Source: an uncultured Oscillospiraceae bacterium (lineage in GTDB: Bacteria; Bacillota; Clostridia; Oscillospirales; Oscillospiraceae). From it: a stretch of DNA of 42,297 bases. Where the stretch lies: contig CAKUOS010000012.1 of NCBI GenBank assembly GCA_934670025.1, forward strand, positions 1 to 42,297, in the 5' to 3' direction. Made by a program: the position numbers and the translations under genes. The notes under the pieces were generated by a model. It worked only from the letters and a program-made list of their open reading frames with translations. It was not told the origin of the DNA and did no database searches. Shown here one piece after another: positions 7,190-14,970 of this stretch (positions within the stretch are counted from its first letter, which is position 1; each line of letters begins with the position of its first letter).

Positions 7190-10074
7190 TGGAATCTCTG
7201 TTCTTCGGCTTTCTCAACCGCAGCCTGACGGCGGCGATCCTGATCCTCGCCGTGTGCCTTGTGCGGCTGCTGTTCAAAAAAGCGCCCCGGTGGCTCATCT
7301 GCGCGCTCTGGGCGCTCGTCGCGGTGCGGCTCGTGTGCCCGTTCTCCATTGAGAGCGTCCTGAGTCTCATCCCCAGCGCCGAGCCCGTCGCGCCCGAGAT
7401 CGTCTATGCCGCGCAGCCTGCCATCACGAGCGGCGTGCCGGTCATCGACAAGGCTGTCAATCCGCCGCTGGCCGCGGCGTTCACGCCAAGTCCCGCGCAG
7501 AGCGCCAACCCGCTGCAAATCGCGGCGTTCCTCGCCGCGCGCATCTGGCTTGCGGGCGCGGCGCTGCTGCTTCTGTACGCGGCCGTCTCCGCGACCCGCC
7601 TGCGCCTGCGCGTGCGCATGGCCGTGCGGCTGGAGGGGAACGTCTGGCAGTCGGAATTCGTCTCGTCTCCCTTTATCCTCGGCGTGTTCCGCCCGCGCAT
7701 CTACCTGCCGTACAACATGGACGCGCGGCAGCAGACGATGGTCCTCGCGCACGAGCACGCGCATTTAAGGCGCGGCGATCAGCTGTGGAAGCCGCTCGGC
7801 TTCGTGCTCCTCGCGGCCTACTGGTTCAATCCCCTCTGCTGGCTGGCCTATGTCCTGCTCTGCCGCGATATCGAGGCCGCGTGCGATGAAAAGGTCGTCC
7901 GCGCGCTCGGCACCGACTGCAAAAAGGCGTACTCCGAGGCGCTTCTCGCGTGCAGCGTCCCGCGCAGGCTTATCGCGGCGTGCCCGCTGGCCTTCGGCGA
8001 GACGAACGTCAAAACGCGCATCAAGGCCGTCCTCAATTATAAAAAACCGGCCTTCTGGCTCGTGCTTGCGGCGGTGATCGCCTCCGCGGCCGTGGCCGTC
8101 TGCTTTCTGACCGACCCGAAACAGCCGCCCGAGGAGCCGGCCGCAAGCACCGGCGCGCCCGCCGAAGCCGATCCCATCGCGCCGATCGGATACGATTCGA
8201 GCTTCGGCAGCGTACAGGACTACGCCGCATTTCAGGCGCAGCTGCGCATGGAAGAGCCTGTACAGTACATGGTGCAGACAGACGGCGGCTTTGAGACTGT
8301 CACCGACACCGTGCAGGACGCGCAGGCCGTGAACCTCGAACAGCTTGCCGCGCTTGCCGGTCTTGACCCCGTCGGCGAACTCCAGCTCTGGAGCTTTTCC
8401 GTCCTCGTCAGCCCGGAAAACGAAGCCGGGCGCACGATCCTGCTCGGTTCATCGGGACTTGACGGCTATTTCGTCAGCAAGTCCATGATCGACGGCCGCG
8501 AGTATTACTCCGAGGGCGGCCGCGACCTTGTGACCGTCGTCTTCCGCAGCGAAACGCAGGACTACCAGCTTCTCGGCTGGACAAAGGACCCCGACGGCAC
8601 GGCGCTGGACGTGTATGAGCAGTCCGGGAGTCCCAAGGACTACCTGCGCGATGTCTACGCCGCCTCGCACGGCGGTCAGCCGTATTACAACATGGCATTC
8701 TACACGGGCCTGGACGGCTATGGCCGCCAGACGAGCATCGACGCATATTACATCCAGTGCTCCGAGGGCGGCGACCACATATGGGGCGCGTACATCCCCA
8801 CGACCGGCTGGCTGCGGAATCTGGGCAGCCGTCTGTGGTACAGCGAAAAGACCGGCGCGTCGTTCGAGGTCACGTATTTTGACGAACCCGTCACCGACCG
8901 CTCCGATTTTTACGAGCGGCAGGGGTATAAGGGCGAGGCCGGCGCGCGCTGTCAGCTGCTGACGCTCGAATCGGGCGAGAGCAACACCCTCGTCTACCTC
9001 TACGGCGCGCCGGACGGCTGCTACGAGGTGCGCATCCACTGGCAGCTGACTTCAGACAGCGAAACCGCCTACGGCTACGACGCGCGGATGCAGGCGCGCT
9101 GCGAGGGACAGATCTTAAAGCAGATGGCGCAGAGCTTCACCGTCGTGAACCCCGACGGCAGCTGGGCCGACAGCGTCGTGACGCTCCTGACGCACGCGGA
9201 CTATACCGTCTTCACCCGCACCGGGCGGCTGTCCAGCTGCCCGAACGGCGACAGCGGCTGTCTTGCGCAGCATACGCAAACGACGCTCGTCTATCGCGCG
9301 GCCTCCGGGGAAGAGACTGCCATCGACGGCCCTGCGGCCGATACGTCCTACTGGGTCGACCATACGCAGGACGATTACCTCCTCTTCGGCAGCCTGACCG
9401 AGGACCCCGACGCGGCGGAAAGCCGCTTTACGGTGCAGAATCTCGTCTTCGATTTAAAAACTTTTGAAATCCGACGCAACGTTTTCCTCGAAAATGCGTC
9501 CTTAGGAAGTGTACGGCCTGTTTCGCGGCCCGATACCGTCGCGGCCGATGCGTCGATGACGCTTCAGCCGTGTGAGCTCATCCTGCCGAACGGCCTGTTC
9601 TTCCGCGCGGATTACGAGACGGTCCTCACGAAGGCCACCGCCGCCGCGGACGATCAGGCGTGGAAGGGCCGCGCGCGCGGCCTGGATTTCTCCGTCGCGG
9701 GCGTGGAATATCACTTCCTGCCGAACGAAGAGAACGTTTTGCAGCTCTATACCGTCTATTATAATGCAAAGGACTTCGCGTCGGACACGTTCCTGCGCGG
9801 CATCCGCATCGGCGACAGTCTGGACAGCGTCCTTGCGAAATTCCCCGTGAAAACAGACTGGACGCGCGGCGCGGCCTACGTGCAGCTTCTTTACGGCGAC
9901 AACGCCTCGCCCGACCGCGTCTCGATCTCCACGGTCGACGGCGGCACGCGCCTGGATATGCGGGTGCAGGACCGCTATTTCGTCTCGTTCCGCTTTGACG
10001 CGGATGATACGCTGTACGCCGTTTCGCTGGCCGATCCTTCGCTGGAGAACCTCGACCCGGCTACAAAGAAATAA
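7189..10074 (+). CDS. Large M56 membrane metalloprotease with about 650-residue outer domain
   Basis: This 961-residue sensor protease has an N-terminal M56 module with membrane segments near 10-30, 36-52, 112-135 and 289-307. The zinc motif HEHAH is at residues 188-192, followed by RRGD and CRDIEAACDEKVV, which supplies the third ligand. After the last membrane segment comes an outer region of about 650 residues, far longer than the roughly 260-residue penicillin-binding sensor of BlaR1. I see none of that domain's motifs. The tail is rich in beta-strand-like Tyr/Thr/Asp stretches and has a segment near the end (IRIGDSLDSVLAKFP) that may be a SmpA/PASTA-like fold, which is not certain. It probably inactivates the coupled repressor on sensing an unknown outer signal. 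GTG at 7186 is an alternative start. Confidence 0.88.
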   Translation: MESLFFGFLNRSLTAAILILAVCLVRLLFKKAPRWLICALWALVAVRLVCPFSIESVLSLIPSAEPVAPEIVYAAQPAITSGVPVIDKAVNPPLAAAFTPSPAQSANPLQIAAFLAARIWLAGAALLLLYAAVSATRLRLRVRMAVRLEGNVWQSEFVSSPFILGVFRPRIYLPYNMDARQQTMVLAHEHAHLRRGDQLWKPLGFVLLAAYWFNPLCWLAYVLLCRDIEAACDEKVVRALGTDCKKAYSEALLACSVPRRLIAACPLAFGETNVKTRIKAVLNYKKPAFWLVLAAVIASAAVAVCFLTDPKQPPEEPAASTGAPAEADPIAPIGYDSSFGSVQDYAAFQAQLRMEEPVQYMVQTDGGFETVTDTVQDAQAVNLEQLAALAGLDPVGELQLWSFSVLVSPENEAGRTILLGSSGLDGYFVSKSMIDGREYYSEGGRDLVTVVFRSETQDYQLLGWTKDPDGTALDVYEQSGSPKDYLRDVYAASHGGQPYYNMAFYTGLDGYGRQTSIDAYYIQCSEGGDHIWGAYIPTTGWLRNLGSRLWYSEKTGASFEVTYFDEPVTDRSDFYERQGYKGEAGARCQLLTLESGESNTLVYLYGAPDGCYEVRIHWQLTSDSETAYGYDARMQARCEGQILKQMAQSFTVVNPDGSWADSVVTLLTHADYTVFTRTGRLSSCPNGDSGCLAQHTQTTLVYRAASGEETAIDGPAADTSYWVDHTQDDYLLFGSLTEDPDAAESRFTVQNLVFDLKTFEIRRNVFLENASLGSVRPVSRPDTVAADASMTLQPCELILPNGLFFRADYETVLTKATAAADDQAWKGRARGLDFSVAGVEYHFLPNEENVLQLYTVYYNAKDFASDTFLRGIRIGDSLDSVLAKFPVKTDWTRGAAYVQLLYGDNASPDRVSISTVDGGTRLDMRVQDRYFVSFRFDADDTLYAVSLADPSLENLDPATKK

Positions 10075-10098
10075 TCAAACGCATCACAGGAGGGCATC

Positions 10099-10260
10099 AT
10101 GGATACTTACAACGAACAGCAGCATCTGGCGTGGCTCGACGAGCGCAACTTCGTCGTCTCGTTCCACGAGATCCCGGACGGCAGCGTTTTCTGCGCGCTC
10201 GATGAGACGTTCTGGCCGCAGATCCTCGCCCTTCTCGATCAGGGCTATCGGGTGCAGTGA
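10099..10260 (+). CDS. Small 53-residue protein of unknown function
   Basis: This short frame begins MDTYNEQQHLAWLDERNFVV and ends LLDQGYRVQ. It has a good ribosome site (AGGAGGG, four bases before the ATG), lies 24 bp after the large M56 gene and is followed at once by a terminator, so it is the last gene of that operon. It is acidic, with no signal peptide or membrane segment and one Cys. No family is recognised. The spacing and ribosome site argue that it is real. Confidence 0.65.
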   Translation: MDTYNEQQHLAWLDERNFVVSFHEIPDGSVFCALDETFWPQILALLDQGYRVQ

Positions 10261-10262
10261 CA

Positions 10263-10294
10263 AAAATCCCCCGGACATACGTCCGGGGGATTTT
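10263..10294. terminator. Bidirectional intrinsic terminator
   Basis: A 14-bp perfect stem (AAAATCCCCCGGAC) closes around ATAC and is flanked by A and T runs. It separates the plus-strand M56 operon from the minus-strand DUF975 gene. Confidence 0.93.
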
Positions 10295-10304
10295 ATTTGC
10301 CGGT

Positions 10305-10907
10305 TCAGTCTTCCACGGCCGGGCACGTGCGCACATACTCGTAAAAATGCGCGTCCGTCGCGGCCATATACGGCGTGACCCAGAGCGTGCCGACGCCGAG
10401 GCACAAGGAGCCCACGATGATCCAGCCGATGAAGCTCAGATCGAGCACGAATTTTTCAAACTTGTGCCCGTTCATCAGCCGGCGGCTCTCGTCGATGCAC
10501 GCCTTCCAGCCGTATTCTGGATGGTCGAGCTTCACATAGTATGCCATCGAGTAGGAATAGCACTTGACGATGCCGGGGATGACCAGCAGCAGCGACCACA
10601 AAAACGTAAACAGCCACGTCATGAGGCCGATGAGGAACGTCCCGCCGAAATCGTCCTGAAAACCGCGGAACATATCGCCCAGCTGCATTTTCTGCCCGTC
10701 GCGCGCCTGCTTGAGGAACAGATATGCCGTTCCGTATTCCATCGGCCCGACGATGATGAGCGCGCCGATGGCCGGCAGGATGCTGCCTGCGGCGGCCTCG
10801 ATGAGTCCGATGAGCAGACACGCGCCGACGGCCGTCATCCATGCGTTCTGAAAAATACCGCCGTCCAGCTGCGCGCGGGCCCGCGCCTTGAGTTCGGAAA
10901 TTTCCAT
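10305..10907 (-). CDS. DUF975 family membrane protein
   Basis: This 200-residue membrane protein has the DUF975 pattern: an N-terminal amphipathic start (MEISELKARARAQLDGG), a hairpin of two membrane helices (about 22-60), a loop with GDMFRGFQDDFGGTFLIGL, then helices including FLWSLLLVIPGIVKCYSYSM. The Pro-Gly-Ile-Val-Lys-x-Tyr-x-Tyr motif is the family hallmark. The later MNGHKFEKFVLDLSFIGW is also typical. The function of the family is unknown. The ATG at 10907 has AAAGGA ten bases upstream. A frame extending to 10961 is open but lacks a better start. Confidence 0.88.
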   Translation of the reverse strand: MEISELKARARAQLDGGIFQNAWMTAVGACLLIGLIEAAAGSILPAIGALIIVGPMEYGTAYLFLKQARDGQKMQLGDMFRGFQDDFGGTFLIGLMTWLFTFLWSLLLVIPGIVKCYSYSMAYYVKLDHPEYGWKACIDESRRLMNGHKFEKFVLDLSFIGWIIVGSLCLGVGTLWVTPYMAATDAHFYEYVRTCPAVED

Positions 10908-10949
10908 AAGCCACGATCCTTTCTGTTTCCGATTCTGATCTGTGCCTAC

Positions 10950-10978
10950 AGCGTACCACAACGCGGATGCGATTGCAA
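10950..10978 (-). promoter_or_regulatory. Possible promoter for the DUF975 gene
   Basis: Read leftwards: TTGCAA (10978-10973), 17 bp, TACGCT (10955-10950). The -35 is good and the -10 is weak (3 of 6). Confidence 0.4.
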
Positions 10979-10983
10979 GTGTT

Positions 10984-11706
10984 TTACTCCGGTGCGCCCG
11001 CCAGACACAGCGGCAGCTCCAGTCCGTAGCGCTCGAGCAGCGCTTTATCGCGCAGAATTTCGCGCGCGGGCCCGTCGGCGGCGATCACGCCGTCTGCCAG
11101 CAGCAGCACGCGCGTACACGTGTCCAGCACCATGTCCAGATCGTGTGTGGCGATGAGCTTCGTCTCTGGCCGCGCCTGTAAGGTTTTGATCAGAATGCGG
11201 CGGTTGCGCGGGTCGAGCGCGGTCGACGGCTCATCCATCAAAAGCATCCCCGGCCGCATGGCGAGGATCGTTGCGATCGCGGCCATGCGCTTTTCGCCTC
11301 CGGACATTTTGTGGTTGTGCCGGTCGCGCAGATATTCCAGATGCAGCGCCGCAAGCGTCTCGTCGGCCAGCCGGACGGCTTCCTCGCGGCGCATACCGTA
11401 GTTCATGGGGCCGAACACCATGTCGTCGAGCACGGTCGGCATGAACATCTGATTGTCCGCGTCCTGAAGCACATACCCGAGTGATTTTCGCACGGCGGCC
11501 AGATTTTCCCGCGCGACCCTTACGCCGCCGACCGTGATCACGCCTTCATACGGCGTTAAACCCAGCGCGGCCTTCATCAGCGTGGATTTTCCCGCGCCGT
11601 TCGCGCCGATCAGGCCCACCTGCTCGCCGTCTTCTATCGTGAACGATACATCCCGCAATACCGGCGCGCCGCCGTAGTCCGCGCGGACATGATCGAATAC
11701 CAGCAT
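10984..11706 (-). CDS. cbiO: Cobalt/nickel ECF transporter ATPase CbiO
   Basis: This is the ATP-hydrolysing subunit (240 aa) of an energy-coupling-factor transporter for Co(II) or Ni(II). Walker A GANGAGKST is at residues 34-42, the Q-loop is in YVLQDADNQMF, the ABC signature is MSGGEKRMAAIA, Walker B is MLLMDEPST, and the switch His is in LIATHDLDM. The DADNQMF stretch after the Q-loop is characteristic of ECF ATPases. AAGGAGG precedes the ATG at 11706, 13 bp after cbiQ. It completes the order cbiM-cbiQ-cbiO. Only one ATPase is present, so it should work as a homodimer. Confidence 0.93.
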   Translation of the reverse strand: MLVFDHVRADYGGAPVLRDVSFTIEDGEQVGLIGANGAGKSTLMKAALGLTPYEGVITVGGVRVARENLAAVRKSLGYVLQDADNQMFMPTVLDDMVFGPMNYGMRREEAVRLADETLAALHLEYLRDRHNHKMSGGEKRMAAIATILAMRPGMLLMDEPSTALDPRNRRILIKTLQARPETKLIATHDLDMVLDTCTRVLLLADGVIAADGPAREILRDKALLERYGLELPLCLAGAPE

Positions 11707-11719
11707 TTTTGTTTCCTCC

Positions 11720-12520
11720 TTACCCAAGCAGCGCGCCGAGGCGCGCGGACAGATCGGTCAGCCGCGGCAGCAGCATCAAGACCGGCAGCGCGATGGCATA
11801 CGGCCACGAGAGCGCGCTGCTTTTCCGCTTCACGGCGTATTCGAACTCGCCGCAGAACCCGCGCAGCTCCATGCTCTCATAGAGCGCCTGCGCGCGGTCC
11901 GTGCTCCTGAGCAGCAGCTGCCCGAGAAACGAGCCCCAGGCCGAGATATGGATGCCCTTCTGCCCCGGCGCGCGCAGATGATACGCCGTCTGCATGACGG
12001 CGACCTCCTCGAGCAGCACGCCGATATACCGGTACGTGAGCAGCAGCAGGCTCGTCATCAGCTGCGGCACATGGATCTGCCGCAGCGCGCGGCAGATATC
12101 CTCCACGGCTGTCGTGGCGATCAGCAGAAACGACGCCAGCAGACAGAAAACGCCCTTCATCATCAGCGTCAGCATCGAAATAACGCCGCCCGACACGGCG
12201 ATATTCCCGAGCCGCAGCACGATCTGCCGGTCAAACAGCGGGTTGAGCAGTCCCACCGCGCACACCAGCGGCATCACCACGCGCAGCTTATGAAAGCACG
12301 CGCGCAGCTCGATCCCGGCCAGCGCATAGCCCGCGGCCGGGAACAGCGCCATCCACACGAGCGCCGAAAAGGCGTACTTCGGGAACGATACCGTCACGAC
12401 GATATAAAAGATCGTGACGAACAGCTTGCTCAGCGGGCTCAGCCGGTGCATCGGCGAGTCCTGCGCGGCCAGCTCGTCCATCGCGCGCAGCTCCGCGCCC
12501 GCCTGTTCGGCCTTGTTCAC
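11720..12520 (-). CDS. cbiQ: ECF transporter transmembrane component CbiQ
   Basis: This 266-residue T-component couples CbiO to the metal-binding CbiM. The cytoplasmic N-terminus (DSPMHRLSPLSKLFVTIFYI) matches the family, and several membrane helices follow. The coupling-helix motif that contacts the ATPase is visible as ESMELRGF near residue 230, corresponding to the A-R-G motifs of the family. Translation starts at a GTG (12520-12518) with GGGAGGG seven bases upstream. The nearby ATG is followed directly by a stop. It lies behind an intercistronic hairpin that may lower its level relative to CbiM. Confidence 0.92.
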   Translation of the reverse strand: MNKAEQAGAELRAMDELAAQDSPMHRLSPLSKLFVTIFYIVVTVSFPKYAFSALVWMALFPAAGYALAGIELRACFHKLRVVMPLVCAVGLLNPLFDRQIVLRLGNIAVSGGVISMLTLMMKGVFCLLASFLLIATTAVEDICRALRQIHVPQLMTSLLLLTYRYIGVLLEEVAVMQTAYHLRAPGQKGIHISAWGSFLGQLLLRSTDRAQALYESMELRGFCGEFEYAVKRKSSALSWPYAIALPVLMLLPRLTDLSARLGALLG

Positions 12521-12546
12521 GGCATATCCCTCCCATATGGAAAAGT

Positions 12547-12572
12547 GCGGTAAGCCGTTTTCGGCTTACCGC
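12547..12572 (-). terminator. Intercistronic hairpin between cbiM and cbiQ
   Basis: GCGGTAAGCCG pairs perfectly with CGGCTTACCGC (11 bp, 4-nt loop). On the transcribed strand only a short ACTTTTCC follows, so it is more likely a partial attenuator or 3'-end protector for cbiM mRNA than a full stop. Confidence 0.65.
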
Positions 12573-12586
12573 GTATTTTTGTATCG

Positions 12587-13660
12587 TTATGCTTCGGCGT
12601 GCCGGTTCGCACGCTTTTTCCGTGCCAGCTTCCCGGCAAGGCCAATGAGCGCCGCGCAGCCCGCGACCATCGCGCACCCGACGATCCCGGACACCGACGT
12701 CCCGGCCGCGCTGTCGCTGCCTGCAAAGCCGTAATCCGGTAAAAACGACGTCTTTTCCTGCACGCTTGCCGCCGCGTCGGCGGCCTTGCCGCGCACGCCG
12801 AAGTTCTCCTCGTCAAGTCCCATGTTGGCCGAATACCCGGCCGCTTCGTTGCCGAACAGCGACCATTCCAGCCCGTCGGGGTTCGCGCTTGCCAGCAGCG
12901 ACAGTCCGCCGCCCACCACGATCGCCGCCGCCGCCAGAATGGCCAGCGCCGCCTTGCGCGAGATTCTCTGCGCGCCCTGCGCGCTTCCCTCCGTGCATTG
13001 CAGCAGCTCCGGCCGCGCCTGATAGACGAACAGCAAAACCGCCGCGGTGATCAGACCCTCCACCAGACCGATGGCCAGATGGATCGGCTGCATCAGCGCG
13101 AGGAACGCGCCGAACGGCAGCTCCGTGATCCCGGACAGCGACGTCTCGATCACGACGGACAGCGCACCCAGCTGCAACGTCAGCACGCACCCGAGCACGG
13201 ACGCGAGCGCGATGCGCGCGCGCGGCTTTCCCGCGAGGCGCTTTGATTGCATGATCGGCCGGTAAATGAGGAAATACCCTGCGAAGCAGCCGTAAAACGC
13301 CATATTCCACACATTTGCGCCCAGCGCCAGCAGACCGCCGTCGGCAAAGAACAGCGCCTGAATGGCGAGGATGACGATCATCGACAAAAATCCTGCCCAC
13401 GGCCCAAGCACCGCCGATAAAAGCAAACCGCCGCACAGATGCCCGGACGAGCCCGTGCCGGGGATGGTGTAGTTGATCATCTGGCCCGCGAATACCAGCG
13501 CGGACATGACGGCCATCGTCGGCAGCCGCTTTGCGGCCGGTACGGGCGAGAGCGCGTCTTCCTTTTTCATCTGCTTCACAGACACCGCCGCAGCGGCGGC
13601 CGAAGCCGTATACATCGCAGCCGCGACAGGCGCGGACAGCAGCGCGTCAGCCATATGCAT
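12587..13660 (-). CDS. cbiM: Cobalt/nickel transporter CbiM with fused C-terminal PDGLE domain
   Basis: This is the substrate-binding membrane subunit for Co(II)/Ni(II). The mature N-terminus MHMADAL supplies the metal-binding His at position 2, the hallmark of CbiM/NikM. GTGSSGHLCGG (about 68-78) and IHLAIGLVEGLI (about 193-204) are further conserved metal-site segments. After about residue 235 a membrane helix leads into ASANPDGLEWSL, the PDGLE motif usually found in the separate partner CbiN or PDGLE protein, and a last membrane helix ends the 357-residue chain. No separate cbiN gene is present, so the fusion replaces it. GGAGG before the ATG at 13660 and the essential N-terminal MH fix the start, although an upstream ATG is in frame. 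Confidence 0.93.
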   Translation of the reverse strand: MHMADALLSAPVAAAMYTASAAAAAVSVKQMKKEDALSPVPAAKRLPTMAVMSALVFAGQMINYTIPGTGSSGHLCGGLLLSAVLGPWAGFLSMIVILAIQALFFADGGLLALGANVWNMAFYGCFAGYFLIYRPIMQSKRLAGKPRARIALASVLGCVLTLQLGALSVVIETSLSGITELPFGAFLALMQPIHLAIGLVEGLITAAVLLFVYQARPELLQCTEGSAQGAQRISRKAALAILAAAAIVVGGGLSLLASANPDGLEWSLFGNEAAGYSANMGLDEENFGVRGKAADAAASVQEKTSFLPDYGFAGSDSAAGTSVSGIVGCAMVAGCAALIGLAGKLARKKRANRHAEA

Positions 13661-13766
13661 CGCAAATTCCTCCGGGTCTTTCAGGATGATTCCATCATAC
13701 CCCGTGAATCTGTACGGCACAAGCCACCCAGGGGGATATTCGCCTTATGAAATATTCACACATCCG

Positions 13767-13782
13767 ATATCAAAAATGATAT
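13767..13782. promoter_or_regulatory. Palindrome upstream of cbiM, possible operator
   Basis: ATATCAAAAATGATAT is a perfect 6-bp inverted repeat around AAAA, with a further GATATC at 13788-13793. It lies between mutY and cbiM, where a metal-responsive regulator could bind. It does not match the E. coli NikR consensus. The role is inference. Confidence 0.35.
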
Positions 13783-13791
13783 ATGCGGATA

Positions 13792-14853
13792 TCAATCGCT
13801 GCCGCCGCCCGGCGGAGCCTCCCAGAACATCCGGAACGCCGTCGGCAGGGAAATGTCGCGCGAAAAGCGCGCTGCATCGACCCACAGCGCCTCGCCGCCG
13901 CACGTCAAAACCTGTACATAGTAGCACCGCATCCGCCATTCGACGTGCGTGAATATGTGCGTCCGCTCTGCGCTTTTGCGCACTTCCGCAGGCGCGAAGC
14001 CCTGCGCCTGCAACGCATCCAGCGCCGCCGGCGCGTCCAGAAGACCCTCGACATTCGGCAGCTCCCACAGCCCTGCCAGAAGACCCGACTGCGGCCGCCG
14101 GCGCACGGCGAATTTTCCGCCGCAGTCGAGGAAAAATACCGTCTTTTCCTCGATTTTCCGCGCCTTTTTCGCCTCTTTGACGGGGAATTTTGCCCACGTT
14201 CCATCGCGCCTTGCCGCGCAGAGCGCCGCCAGCGGACAGTCTTCGCACCCCGGCGCGCCGTTCGGCGCGCAGATGCACGCCCCAAGCTCCATCAGCGCCT
14301 GCGTCAGCGTTCCGCGCAGTCCGGAATTCTCCTCGTACACCGGCCGCAGCGCGTCGGCATACGCCCGTTTGACCGATTGCTTCGTGACCGGCGCATCGTC
14401 TGCCTGTACGCGCGAGAGCACGCGCAGCACATTTCCGTCGACGGCCGGCGTTGGCAGCTCAAAGCAGATCGACGCGATCGCGCCCGCGGTATAATCCCCG
14501 ATCCCCGGCAGCGCGCGGATCGCGTCATAGTCCTCCGGAAACCGCCCGCCGTGATCACGCACGATCGTCTGCGCCGCCTTTTGCAGATTGCGCACGCGCG
14601 AATAGTACCCCAGACCCTCCCAGAGCTTTGTGAGGCGGTCAGGCGGGCACTGCGCAAGCGCCGCAATGTCGGGCAGCTCCGCAAGGAACCGCGCGTAATA
14701 GCCCTTCACGGCCTCGACGCGCGTCTGCTGGAGCATGATCTCCGACAGCCACACGTGATACGGCTCCCGGTCCTGCCGCCAGGGCAGCGCACGCCGGTTT
14801 TCCGCATACCACGCGATGAGCCGCGGCGCCAGCTCCTTCGGTAACGGCTGCAT
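13792..14853 (-). CDS. mutY: A/G-specific adenine DNA glycosylase MutY
   Basis: MutY removes adenine mispaired with 8-oxoguanine. The protein has 353 residues, the normal length. The catalytic Glu sits in LSEIMLQQTRVEAV, the helix-hairpin-helix is LPGIGDYTAGAIAS, and the catalytic Asp is in PAVDGNVLRVLSR. The iron-sulphur loop carries four Cys as C-x7-C-x2-C-x5-C (CAPNGAPGC, then EDCPLAALC). The usual MutY spacing is x6 in the first interval, so this protein has one extra residue. The C-terminal third is the NUDIX-like domain that recognises 8-oxoG (LLAGLWELPNVEG). AAAGGAGG precedes the ATG. It is expressed from a promoter that shares its -35 with the divergent HAD gene. Confidence 0.95.
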   Translation of the reverse strand: MQPLPKELAPRLIAWYAENRRALPWRQDREPYHVWLSEIMLQQTRVEAVKGYYARFLAELPDIAALAQCPPDRLTKLWEGLGYYSRVRNLQKAAQTIVRDHGGRFPEDYDAIRALPGIGDYTAGAIASICFELPTPAVDGNVLRVLSRVQADDAPVTKQSVKRAYADALRPVYEENSGLRGTLTQALMELGACICAPNGAPGCEDCPLAALCAARRDGTWAKFPVKEAKKARKIEEKTVFFLDCGGKFAVRRRPQSGLLAGLWELPNVEGLLDAPAALDALQAQGFAPAEVRKSAERTHIFTHVEWRMRCYYVQVLTCGGEALWVDAARFSRDISLPTAFRMFWEAPPGGGSD

Positions 14854-14889
14854 CCTGCCGCCTCCTTTCAGACAATTTTGAACAGATGT

Positions 14890-14918
14890 ATTGTATGCGC
14901 TTTCCCGGCGCTTGTCAA
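14890..14918 (-). promoter_or_regulatory. mutY promoter
   Basis: Read leftwards: TTGACA (14918-14913), 17 bp, TACAAT (14895-14890). It is almost consensus, and its -35 box overlaps that of the divergent promoter by five bases. Confidence 0.8.
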
Positions 14919-14940
14919 ATCGCGCCGCGCACGGTATAAT
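14912..14940 (+). promoter_or_regulatory. Promoter for the HAD-MFS operon
   Basis: TTGTCA (14912-14917), 17 bp, TATAAT (14935-14940), 30 bp before the ATG. Confidence 0.85.
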
Positions 14941-14970
14941 AATCAGGATTTCTGACCTGGAGGAAACGAT

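Noticed and set aside
4829..10074. Classical beta-lactam resistance locus (blaR1-blaI-blaZ)
   Set aside because: No beta-lactamase or PBP gene is present, and neither M56 protein shows a penicillin-binding sensor domain.
13661..13791. Cobalamin or NiCo riboswitch before cbiM
   Set aside because: Only 131 bp are available and I see no conserved B12-box or NiCo core; only short palindromes are present.
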